Shown here: piece after piece, positions 20,987 through 26,254 of the stretch
Layout of the letters: the number at the start of each line of letters is the position of its first letter
Position numbering within the stretch: position 1 is the first letter of the stretch
From: a virus
Length of the DNA stretch: 26,254 bases
Reading direction: 5' to 3' (one strand)
Virus record (IMG/VR): IMGVR_UViG_3300036884_000118
Span: 1-26,254 of that record
Position numbers and translations under genes: made by a program
Notes under the pieces: generated by a model
What the model was told of the DNA's origin: nothing
What the model saw: the letters and a program-made list of their open reading frames with translations, nothing else
Databases searched by the model: none

Positions 20987-21217
20987 ATGAAAGACACCCC
21001 CGAAGCCCGCCGCCTGATCACGCTCCTGGTCGAAGCTCATTTCTATGACCCGGATGCCGCCTGCGCCACGTTCGGCGATTCTGACATTACAAAATTCCTC
21101 GACGACCTCTTCATCCTGGAGGCGTTCAGTCAAGGGATAGAACTCCCGGTGAGCCGAGGGGAGCAGCCCATATGCAGCTGCGATACCCAACTTAAAACGG
21201 GAAAGGCCAGGCGATGA
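20987..21217 (+). CDS. Small early protein of unknown function
   Basis: A 76-residue protein from the ATG at 20987 (MKDTPEARRLITLLVEAHFY); a start at 20951 would add 12 residues. A GGGGAGAGG stretch lies upstream, so a Shine-Dalgarno sequence is possible. The sequence is acidic and helical (TPEARRLITLLVEAHFYDPD, TKFLDDLFILEAFSQ) and ends in a short tail with two cysteines (CSCDTQLKTGKARR). Its stop overlaps the next start by ATGA. It is the first gene of the right arm and lies directly before replication genes. No family was recognised. Confidence 0.65.
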   Translation: MKDTPEARRLITLLVEAHFYDPDAACATFGDSDITKFLDDLFILEAFSQGIELPVSRGEQPICSCDTQLKTGKARR

Positions 21218-21396
21218 AACCCCGGCGCGCCGTCAGTCCACCAAGCCCGGAGGAGGTCAAGCGAGCGATCACGGAGTTTTTCCGGGGATCGCGGATGGAG
21301 CCGGGAGGCCGGGTGGTTCTGAGGGATGGGCGAACGATCCCGACGGCGCGGGAGGAGTTTGCGAGGCGCGGGATCGGGGAAGGAGCCGGGTTATGA
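21214..21396 (+). CDS. Small basic early protein
   Basis: A 60-residue Arg-rich protein (MKPRRAVSPPSPEEVKRAIT onward) joined by ATGA overlaps to the genes on both sides (21214-21217 and 21393-21396), which is the best evidence that it is real. The charged helix PEEVKRAITEFFRGSRM is followed by GRVVLRDGRTIPTAREEFARR, which could bind nucleic acid. No motif was recognised. The bases before the next start contain GGGGAAGGAG, a strong Shine-Dalgarno site inside this gene. Confidence 0.6.
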   Translation: MKPRRAVSPPSPEEVKRAITEFFRGSRMEPGGRVVLRDGRTIPTAREEFARRGIGEGAGL

Positions 21397-22184
21397 TCGT
21401 CCAACCGGCTTTCTTCGAGCACTGGAAAACGATGCTGCTAATGGACCGGCTTGGGGACCGCTCGGCCCCGCTTTACGTCATATATCTCTGGGCCTACTGC
21501 CAGACCCAAAAGACCGCGAAGCTGCCTCATTTGACGCCGGTCTCTCTGAAGATCATTTGCCGGTTCACGGGCGATGAGAAACTTTTGTGGGATTCTCTGC
21601 TGGAATGCGCATTTATTGAGGAGAAAAAGGGGTTTATCATCGTTCATGACTGGGAAGAGTGGAACAGAGGTCTCTTAAACTCTTGGTCCAATGGAGGAAA
21701 GGGAGGTCGTCCTCAGAAACCCGTGGGTTCGATGCGGGTTAACCCGGAAGCCGTTCCGGGCGAACCCGCATCTTCTAAGACTAAGACTAAGACTAAGACC
21801 TCTTCTCCGGAAGAAGAGGGGAGTGGGGAGAGGACTCCGCCATTGCCGGCAGTAAAGTCGACAGGGATCCCAACGCACGAGGAGTGGACTGCAGGATGGG
21901 CCCGGCTGCACCCGGAGGTTCCAGAGCTGGAGGTCGAGAGATCATGGTGCCACTATGAATCGAACGGCTGGAAGGTCGGGCCGAACCCGGTCAAGAAGTG
22001 GATCGGCTGCATCGGGACCTGGTACGGGACTTGGAAGGAGCGGAAAGGCTCCGGGGAGTTTCGGTACACGGCGGTGAAGTCCCTTCCGCCGATCAACCCG
22101 AAGTTTTCCCTGGAGGCTGCGGCGGCCCGAACGCTCAAGGCCATGGAGGAAAAGGAAGCCAATGAACAAAACCCGGCTGGCTGA
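21393..22184 (+). CDS. DnaD-like phage replication protein
   Basis: A 263-residue protein whose ATG (21393) overlaps the previous stop by 4 nt, with GGGGAAGGAG upstream. The N-terminal part (AFFEHWKTMLLMDRLGDRSA then PLYVIYLWAYCQ, and LLWDSLLECAFIEE with FIIVHDWEEWN) matches the winged-helix start of phage replisome organisers. The linker NGGKGGRPQKPVG is typical of these proteins. The low-complexity stretch SKTKTKTKTSSPEEEG (128-143) separates it from a C-terminal helical domain (HEEWTAGWARLHPEVPELEVERSW, NGWKVGPNPVKKWIG). A helicase loader gene follows immediately, as expected for a DnaD/DnaC replication pair. The protein probably binds the origin and recruits the loader. Confidence 0.7.
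   Translation: MIVQPAFFEHWKTMLLMDRLGDRSAPLYVIYLWAYCQTQKTAKLPHLTPVSLKIICRFTGDEKLLWDSLLECAFIEEKKGFIIVHDWEEWNRGLLNSWSNGGKGGRPQKPVGSMRVNPEAVPGEPASSKTKTKTKTSSPEEEGSGERTPPLPAVKSTGIPTHEEWTAGWARLHPEVPELEVERSWCHYESNGWKVGPNPVKKWIGCIGTWYGTWKERKGSGEFRYTAVKSLPPINPKFSLEAAAARTLKAMEEKEANEQNPAG
21776..21799. repeat. Tandem hexamer TAAGAC, four copies
   Basis: Four perfect copies of TAAGAC encode the Lys-Thr run in the linker of the replication protein. Hexamer gain or loss would keep the frame and only change linker length. Confidence 0.9.
21844..21857 (-). repeat. CTTTACTGCCGGCA site, inverted copy
   Basis: The minus strand reads CTTTACTGCCGGCA, identical over 14 bases to 22844-22857 on the plus strand. 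It lies inside the replication gene. Confidence 0.45.
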
Positions 22185-22839
22185 ACTGCACCACCAATTC
22201 CTGCGCCGGAACGGCTGCGACCCGGCCAGCCCGGAGGATCCCTTGCGCGCCGGCCTCGACGCGAGCTTCGAGCGGAGCCTGGCGGACTGGACGCGGGATG
22301 CGGAGGCGAGCTGGAGGGCCTTCCTCCCGCCGCTTTTCAAGGGGAACGACCTGGGCTTCAAGGCGCTCTCCGGGAATCGGAGGGAGATCCGGACGGTGGT
22401 GGAGTGGAAGCCCGGGTCGCGCGGCCTCTTCCTCTCCGGGCCGTCCGGATCCGGGAAGACCCGGAGCCTGATCGCGCTGGCCGAGCGGCTCTCCGTCGGG
22501 GAGCTGCGGCCGTTCACGTGGCTCTGGCAGGCGGAGCTCAACCGGTCGATCAACGCGGATTCGGTCCCGGCGGAGTTCATGGAGCGGATGGACCGGGCCG
22601 CCAAGGCCCCGCTTCTCTTCCTGGACGACTTCGGGAAGTTCGCCACGCTCGGTTCCCGGACCGGGCTTTTGCTCGGGGAGATCGAGGCCCTGATCGACCG
22701 CCGGCACCGGGAGTGCCTTCCGCTCCTCCTGTCGACGAACCTGCGCGCGGAGGATTTCCAGAAGACGTTCGGGGCGATCAGCGCGGAGCCGGTCCTGCGG
22801 CGGCTGACGGAGATGTGCGACGTGGTGCAGTTCAAATGA
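22162..22839 (+). CDS. DnaC-like helicase loader ATPase
   Basis: A 225-residue AAA+ protein whose start overlaps the replication gene's end by 23 nt, with AAGGAAG before the ATG. Walker A is GPSGSGKT (93-100), Walker B LLFLDD (151-156), sensor I STN (191-193), and a late Arg pair lies in EPVLRRLTE (209-217). That order is typical of DnaC/IstB-type loaders, which deliver the replicative helicase. No transposase accompanies it, and a DnaD-like protein precedes it, so a replication role is favoured over IstB. The N-terminal 80 residues are the helicase-binding part expected for loaders. Confidence 0.8.
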   Translation: MNKTRLAELHHQFLRRNGCDPASPEDPLRAGLDASFERSLADWTRDAEASWRAFLPPLFKGNDLGFKALSGNRREIRTVVEWKPGSRGLFLSGPSGSGKTRSLIALAERLSVGELRPFTWLWQAELNRSINADSVPAEFMERMDRAAKAPLLFLDDFGKFATLGSRTGLLLGEIEALIDRRHRECLPLLLSTNLRAEDFQKTFGAISAEPVLRRLTEMCDVVQFK

Positions 22840-22843
22840 GGGA

Positions 22844-22858
22844 CTTTACTGCCGGCAG
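22844..22858 (+). repeat. CTTTAC(T)GCCGGCAG repeat, copy 1
   Basis: A 15-nt element that differs by one base from 22912-22926 and contains the palindrome TGCCGGCA. It starts five bases after the loader stop. Confidence 0.5.
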
Positions 22859-22911
22859 GGTTATTGATGGATAGAGGTTTACGGTTCTTACCATCCTTTT
22901 ACACCATTCAG

Positions 22912-22926
22912 CTTTACAGCCGGCAG
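22912..22926 (+). repeat. CTTTAC(A)GCCGGCAG repeat, copy 2
   Basis: The second direct copy, 68 bases from the first, upstream of the small-gene block. Confidence 0.5.
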
Positions 22927-22981
22927 ATTTGGTGGATTATGGGCACCCTCGACCCGTCCCGACCCCCGAAAGGGGAAACCT

Positions 22982-22990
22982 CCCAACGAC
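22982..22990 (+). promoter_or_regulatory. CCCAACGAC leader motif, site 1
   Basis: CCCAACGAC lies 4 nt before the ATG at 22995. No Shine-Dalgarno sequence is present. Confidence 0.55.
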
Positions 22991-22994
22991 CCAA

Positions 22995-23249
22995 ATGAAA
23001 ACCTCCGTCCAAGTCCCTGCTCACAGCTTCCGAATCGGCCAGCGCGTGGAAGTTTGCCACCGCGCTATCGGCTCTATGACCGGCCCGGCGCACGCCTGCT
23101 GGTCGACCGTCATCCACCTCACTAAAACGCAGGTCATTACCCGGAATGAGCACGGAAATGTCTCCCGGGAGAAGATCCTCCCGGACGGTCTCCGGGCCAG
23201 AGAGACTCAGAGCTCAAACTATTTCACGCGGGTGATCCCGGCCGTCTGA
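22995..23249 (+). CDS. Small protein of unknown function
   Basis: An 84-residue protein. I choose the ATG at 22995 because it sits behind the shared CCCAACGAC leader; the frame extends to 22929 without support. The sequence (HSFRIGQRVEVCHRAIGSMT, WSTVIHLTKTQVITRNEHG, REKILPDGLRARE) has the pattern of a small beta-barrel (KOW/SH3-like) that could bind nucleic acid. This is fold-level guesswork. It is the first gene of a block of small genes after the replication genes. Confidence 0.65.
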   Translation: MKTSVQVPAHSFRIGQRVEVCHRAIGSMTGPAHACWSTVIHLTKTQVITRNEHGNVSREKILPDGLRARETQSSNYFTRVIPAV

Positions 23250-23262
23250 GCAAACCCTTCCT

Positions 23263-23271
23263 CCCAACGAC
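23263..23271 (+). promoter_or_regulatory. CCCAACGAC leader motif, site 2
   Basis: CCCAACGAC lies 1 nt before the ATG at 23273, giving CCCAACGACAATGAAAAC. Confidence 0.55.
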
Positions 23272-23272
23272 A

Positions 23273-23473
23273 ATGAAAACCTCCTCCCGCTCCCTGATAA
23301 ATGACTCTGAGACCGCTCTCCGGATCTCCATCGCCCTGGAAAACAAGGCCGTTTTTGCCCGTGGCTCCCGGAAGGGCCGGCTATACCACGAGGCCGCAGA
23401 GATGCTCGAACTGTCCCACAAACTCCCGTCCCGGTATGAGCTCGGAATGACCGTCCCTGAGGGTGGCCACTGA
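23273..23473 (+). CDS. Small protein of unknown function
   Basis: A 66-residue protein starting MKTSSRSLINDSETALRISI behind the shared leader motif. The middle (LENKAVFARGSRKGRLYHEA and AEMLELSHKLPSRYELG) is basic and probably helical. It ends TVPEGGH. No family is recognised. It is followed by a C/T-rich spacer that leads into the zinc-ribbon-like gene. Confidence 0.6.
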   Translation: MKTSSRSLINDSETALRISIALENKAVFARGSRKGRLYHEAAEMLELSHKLPSRYELGMTVPEGGH

Positions 23474-23530
23474 ACCCTCTTTCCCCTCCCTCCGATGCCC
23501 TCTCTTCCTCTTCCTTCTCCCCTCCCGGTC

Positions 23531-23671
23531 ATGTACGTCGTCTGCGCCTGGTGCCAGCCGAAGCGCTGTTTCCGGGAGGTCCCGGTGAGCCCGCGCGACC
23601 CGTGCGCCGGGCAAGTCTCCCACTCGATCTGCCCGGAGTGCATCGCCAAGTTTTTCCCGACTGAGAACTGA
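23531..23671 (+). CDS. Small zinc-ribbon-like protein
   Basis: A 46-residue protein, MYVVCAWCQPKRCFREV onward, with CAWC near the start (Cys5, Cys8) and SHSICPEC near the end (Cys34, Cys37). The four cysteines are spaced as in a one-zinc ribbon, and the SHxICPEC ending is typical of such domains in phage and bacterial proteins. An in-frame ATG at 23495 would add 12 Pro/Leu residues. The leader is almost all C and T, with no Shine-Dalgarno sequence. It may bind nucleic acid or another protein. Confidence 0.6.
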   Translation: MYVVCAWCQPKRCFREVPVSPRDPCAGQVSHSICPECIAKFFPTEN

Positions 23672-23679
23672 ACAACCAA

Positions 23680-23688
23680 CCCAACGAC
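23680..23688 (+). promoter_or_regulatory. CCCAACGAC leader motif, site 3
   Basis: CCCAACGAC lies 4 nt before the ATG at 23693. Confidence 0.5.
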
Positions 23689-23692
23689 GCCA

Positions 23693-23989
23693 ATGAAATT
23701 AACCTCCGCCACGTATCGCTCGGCCACCGCTGAGCTCTCCATCCGCCGGCACGGCCGGCTCAACGAAGTGGTCGTTTACGTCAGCAACCTTGCAGACTGT
23801 AAGCTGCTTTTCCAGATCGACATCAAGCCACGTGACGCAGAGGTCCGGATGAGCACCGGAACATCCGCAGACAAGTGGCGCGGCATTGCAGTCTCCTTCT
23901 ACGGAGAGGCCACGGCTGGCTACAATCCCTGCTGCACCAACAGTGAGCTCGCCGAGCTCATCGACGTGATCTCCTCCCTCCTTGACTGA
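23693..23989 (+). CDS. Small protein of unknown function
   Basis: A 98-residue protein (MKLTSATYRSATAELSIRRH onward) behind the shared leader. It shows beta-strand alternation (NEVVVYVSNLADCKLLFQID, WRGIAVSFYGEATAG) and ends in a helix (SELAELIDVISSLLD). It contains a Cys pair (NPCCTNS). No family was recognised. The arrangement looks like a compact alpha/beta domain. Confidence 0.65.
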   Translation: MKLTSATYRSATAELSIRRHGRLNEVVVYVSNLADCKLLFQIDIKPRDAEVRMSTGTSADKWRGIAVSFYGEATAGYNPCCTNSELAELIDVISSLLD

Positions 23990-24014
23990 ACCTCTCTCCC
24001 TCCCAACATTTATT

Positions 24015-24023
24015 CCCAACGAC
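24015..24023 (+). promoter_or_regulatory. CCCAACGAC leader motif, site 4
   Basis: CCCAACGAC lies 1 nt before the ATG at 24025, and a partial CCCAAC occurs at 24002-24007. Confidence 0.55.
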
Positions 24024-24024
24024 A

Positions 24025-24663
24025 ATGAAAACTGAAATCACCTGCACGAAAATCACGACCAACCACGGCCCGGACTCCGACGACTGGAAGAAAAGCCCGA
24101 CCCGGTTCACGGTCTCCCGGGAGTCCAACGCCATCGCGCTGATCGAGTCCGAGTTTGCGGGCAAGCACGGGATCTATGACCTGCCCTACCACTCGACCTG
24201 CTGGGACGCCGTGGTGCGGGCCAGTACGGCGGCCGAGGCGGCCGCGATGGAGCCGGTCCTCTGCGCCGAGTTCGGCCTGGCTCCCGGAGACTTCACGCTC
24301 AAGTTCAGCGCTAAGGCCGGTTGCCCCTGCGGTTGCTCTCCCGGGTATATCGGGATGCTGACCCCGGCCGGCTACTCCCGGCCCAGTTCGGACAAGCTCT
24401 CCCGGCACCACCTCTGGATGGACGTTCTGGTCGGTGACGGTGACATCGCGAACATCCGGGCCGTCATGGCCAAGCAAGCCGCCCGTCTCCCGGCCGAACG
24501 GATCCGGGGAGAGGCCAAGGTGGCGGCGGAGAAGGCCGTGCGCGAGGCGCAGAAGGCCAAAGAGGTAGAGGAGCAGGCTGCCTGGGAGAAACGCCGGCTG
24601 GAGCGCGAGGAGGAGTACAAGCAGATGGATCTCCGTGCTTCCCTGAACTCCGCGTCCCTCTGA
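24025..24663 (+). CDS. Phage protein with CPCGCSPGYI motif and coiled-coil tail
   Basis: A 212-residue protein starting MKTEITCTKITTNHG behind the shared leader. The centre holds a tight Cys cluster, AGCPCGCSPGYIG (99-110), which I associate with uncharacterised phage proteins of similar layout. It is preceded by DFTLKFSAK. Residues about 155-205 are a highly charged helix (VAAEKAVREAQKAKEVEEQA and EKRRLEREEEYKQ) likely to form a coiled coil. The Cys cluster could bind metal. No reaction or partner can be named. Confidence 0.65.
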   Translation: MKTEITCTKITTNHGPDSDDWKKSPTRFTVSRESNAIALIESEFAGKHGIYDLPYHSTCWDAVVRASTAAEAAAMEPVLCAEFGLAPGDFTLKFSAKAGCPCGCSPGYIGMLTPAGYSRPSSDKLSRHHLWMDVLVGDGDIANIRAVMAKQAARLPAERIRGEAKVAAEKAVREAQKAKEVEEQAAWEKRRLEREEEYKQMDLRASLNSASL

Positions 24664-24683
24664 ACCCTCAGCCCTCCCTCCCC

Positions 24684-25064
24684 ATGAGTGACCAAGAACT
24701 CTTCCCCCGGCATAACGAGGTCCCGGCCCCGCACTTCTCGGCCCGGCACCTCCGTTGGTGGGCCTTCTTCCATGACCGGGTGGCCTCCACGTGCGAGGCT
24801 TCCTACATGGACGACCTGATGGACGGATCCGGGGAGGGCATTGCCTCCTCCTTCCACGCGGGCGACCCGGAGCGAAACGCGGCCCTCTTCGGGGCCAAAT
24901 TCGGGATGGACCCCGGGACGGCCGGCAAGCAGTTGCTCGACCGCTACGGCGTCCGGGCCGTGGCTTCGACGGCCTTCGCCGGGTACACGCAGGACCGCCG
25001 GATGAATGACTTCATCTACGGCCAGGCCGACAAGGGCAACTTCTCTTACCTCGAAACCTTCTGA
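24684..25064 (+). CDS. Protein of unknown function
   Basis: A 126-residue protein, MSDQELFPRHNEVPAPHFSA onward. The ATG follows a C/T-rich spacer (CCCTCCCTCCCC) without the CCCAACGAC motif or a Shine-Dalgarno sequence. It is acidic and aromatic-rich (RHLRWWAFFHDRVAS, MDDLMDGSGEG, FGAKFGMDPGTAGKQLLDRYG). The last part (AFAGYTQDRRMNDFIYGQADKG) is polar. No motif was recognised. Confidence 0.6.
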   Translation: MSDQELFPRHNEVPAPHFSARHLRWWAFFHDRVASTCEASYMDDLMDGSGEGIASSFHAGDPERNAALFGAKFGMDPGTAGKQLLDRYGVRAVASTAFAGYTQDRRMNDFIYGQADKGNFSYLETF

Positions 25065-25083
25065 ACCCCTCCCGTCGTTGGGA

Positions 25084-25108
25084 CGCCGGGGTGCTTGCGG
25101 CCCCGGCG
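25084..25108. terminator. Strong GC hairpin in the gap before the DUF932 gene
   Basis: An 8-bp perfect inverted repeat (CGCCGGGG at 25084-25091, CCCCGGCG at 25101-25108) with a 9-nt loop lies 20 nt after the stop of the upstream gene. No T-run follows, so a Rho-independent terminator is not certain. It may instead separate or stabilise transcripts. Confidence 0.4.
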
Positions 25109-25190
25109 ACAACGGCCGGACCAACCCTTTCAAAACACTTTCCCCTCGCCGGAGGACCGGCAGGGACAACCAAAAATACAGTACGATAGA

Positions 25191-25197
25191 AACGACA
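25191..25197 (+). promoter_or_regulatory. AACGACA leader motif, site 5 (partial)
   Basis: AACGACA lies directly before the ATG at 25198. The leading CCC is replaced by AG, but the AACGACAATGAAAAC part is intact. Confidence 0.5.
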
Positions 25198-26254
25198 ATG
25201 AAAACAGGACTCACACTAAACGATCTCGCTGTAACGGTCGCGGCCCAAAAGGCCCGGATCCAGGACTTCGAGGTCAACACGGAAGCGATGCAGATGGATC
25301 CGGCCACCAGCCGGTTCGGGTTCTCCACGGGAGGACTCACGGTGGACGGGAACGATCTCTTCCATGAGCAGATCGCCTCCCGGCTCCAGGTCCCGATCCA
25401 GTACTACCGCCGGATGCGCGCGACGCAGCCGGAGCTGCTGGCCCGGAACGTCAACACGTGGCTCCACGCGGAGCCGGAGAAGAGGCTGGTTCGGACTTAC
25501 GGCCCGGTGCCGGGCGCGGAGATCCGCACGAACGTCTCTCCGGCGGACCGCGCGGCGCTGACCGTTCCGAATCTCGGCCGCGCGTTCCTCTCGGACCGCT
25601 ACCGGCCGTTGGACAACTTCGACATGCTGAACGCGATGCTCCCGCCGCTGCTGGAGTCCGGCCTGGATGTGAAATCGTCGCAGGTGACGGATTCTCGCAT
25701 ATACCTCCAGTTGGTGACGGAGAAGATCACCTCGAACCTGCTCAAGCCCGGGACGCACGACAAGATCAACGACCCCGTGCAGATGGGGCTGGTGGTCTCC
25801 AACTCCGAGACCGGCTGCGGTGCCCTCTCCATCTCCGTGATGGTGTACCGGCTCGTTTGTTCCAATGGGCTCATCATCGGGTCAGACGACTCCGGGTTCC
25901 GGAAGGCCCACCTCGGCGGCCGGACGTTCTCGGACTCCGACATCTACCTGAGCAACGCCACGCGCCGGAAGAAGGATGAGGCCCTCTGGAGTGAGTGCCG
26001 GGACGTGATCCGCGCGGCCGTCAACCAGACCAACCTGGACCGGATCGTGGAGAAGATCGCCGGAGTCCAGATGATCAAGCTCGCGGACCCGGTGAAGGCC
26101 GTGGAGATCGTCTCCGACCGCTACGGTTTCAACCAGGACGAGCGCGGCTCGATCATGCAGCACCTGATCTCCGGAGGAGACGCGACGCAGTGGGGCCTGA
26201 TCAACGCGATCACCCGGACGGCCGAGGACGTGGGAAGCTACGACCGGGCCGTGG
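25198..26254 (+). CDS. DUF932 family protein, C-terminus beyond window
   Basis: The frame is open from the ATG at 25198 to the window end (352 codons). It matches the DUF932 family of phage and plasmid proteins: an early FSTGGLTVDGNDLFHEQ segment, then RTYGPVPGAEI, FLSDRYRPLDNFDML, SRIYLQLVTEKI and the well-conserved SISVMVYRLVCSNGLIIG. Members are common in phages and plasmids, but their molecular role is not settled. It sits behind the partial CCCAACGAC leader and after a hairpin. The start MKTGLTL fits the MKT pattern of neighbours with the same leader. Confidence 0.8.
   Translation, partial: MKTGLTLNDLAVTVAAQKARIQDFEVNTEAMQMDPATSRFGFSTGGLTVDGNDLFHEQIASRLQVPIQYYRRMRATQPELLARNVNTWLHAEPEKRLVRTYGPVPGAEIRTNVSPADRAALTVPNLGRAFLSDRYRPLDNFDMLNAMLPPLLESGLDVKSSQVTDSRIYLQLVTEKITSNLLKPGTHDKINDPVQMGLVVSNSETGCGALSISVMVYRLVCSNGLIIGSDDSGFRKAHLGGRTFSDSDIYLSNATRRKKDEALWSECRDVIRAAVNQTNLDRIVEKIAGVQMIKLADPVKAVEIVSDRYGFNQDERGSIMQHLISGGDATQWGLINAITRTAEDVGSYDRAV

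Larger units (their letters stand above)
22840..22994. other. Intergenic region with repeated TTTAC and CTTTAC-GCCGGCAG sites
   Basis: The 155 bases after the loader gene hold CTTTACTGCCGGCAG (22844-22858) and CTTTACAGCCGGCAG (22912-22926), 14 of 15 bases the same. Further TTTAC units lie at 22878-22882 and 22898-22902. The spacing resembles binding-site clusters at origins or operators, and the neighbours are replication genes. No terminator with a T-run or strong promoter could be picked. The tail of the region is C-rich and leads into the CCCAACGAC motif. Confidence 0.5.

Noticed and set aside
20810-21190. 126-codon minus-strand frame
   Set aside because: Antisense to the 76-aa gene, which is linked by ATGA to the next gene. 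No motif was found.
22162-22839. IstB transposition helper
   Set aside because: The ATPase motifs are shared by IstB and DnaC, but no transposase or terminal inverted repeats are present, and a DnaD-like replication gene overlaps it.
22836-22874. 12-codon frame starting with an ATGA overlap on the loader stop
   Set aside because: Too short, and it consists mostly of the CTTTACTGCCGGCAG repeat. More likely a regulatory site than a gene.

Overview
The window is a piece of a tailed double-stranded DNA phage or prophage (Caudoviricetes) with a Mu-like head module. It carries a terminase pair, a DUF935 (Mu gp29-like) portal, a Mu gpI-like protease/scaffold, a major capsid protein, gp36-, gpF- and gpG-like morphogenesis proteins, tail genes and a fibre. 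No ribosomal, tRNA, integrase, transposase or CRISPR sequence was recognised. Most coding sequence is GC-rich (about 70-75% in lines I counted). Many start codons lack a Shine-Dalgarno sequence and sit behind C/A- or C/T-rich leaders. That would fit a Verrucomicrobiota-like or other SD-poor host, but this host assignment is only a weak inference.

Layout: there are two divergent arms. The left arm (1-20484) is read entirely from the minus strand and holds the late structural genes. In order of transcription, right to left, they are: small terminase, large terminase, a 75-aa coupled gene, portal, a 54-aa two-helix membrane protein, two small unknown genes, a 1120-aa protease/scaffold protein with repeated GHxFxGNQ motifs, a possible decoration protein, the major capsid protein, a hairpin-rich gap, a DUF1320/gp36-like connector, a four-gene sugar and methyl transferase cassette, a gpF-like minor head protein, a gpG-like protein, a tail-completion-like protein with a chitobiase C-terminal-like domain, a tail-tube-like protein, two tandem paralogues, and a tail fibre that runs off the left edge. 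A roughly 500-base divergent intergenic region (20485-20986) follows.

The right arm (20987-26254) is read from the plus strand. It opens with two small genes, a DnaD-like replication protein and a DnaC-like helicase loader, each overlapping the next. After these comes a block of small unknown genes, several of which share a leader motif (CCCAACGAC close to an ATGAAA start), and then a DUF932 protein that runs off the right edge.

Most unusual points: (1) a GT-B-like glycosyltransferase, a SAM methyltransferase, a GT8-like transferase and a fused double GT2 are built into the head/tail operon through a chain of seven consecutive 4-nt ATGA overlaps, which suggests that sugar modification is produced together with the virion. 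(2) The protease/scaffold protein is extended by about 700 residues of modules with three GHxFxGNQ motifs. (3) The right-arm small genes share an SD-less leader motif. (4) A CTTTACTGCCGGCA-type site recurs around the replication genes.
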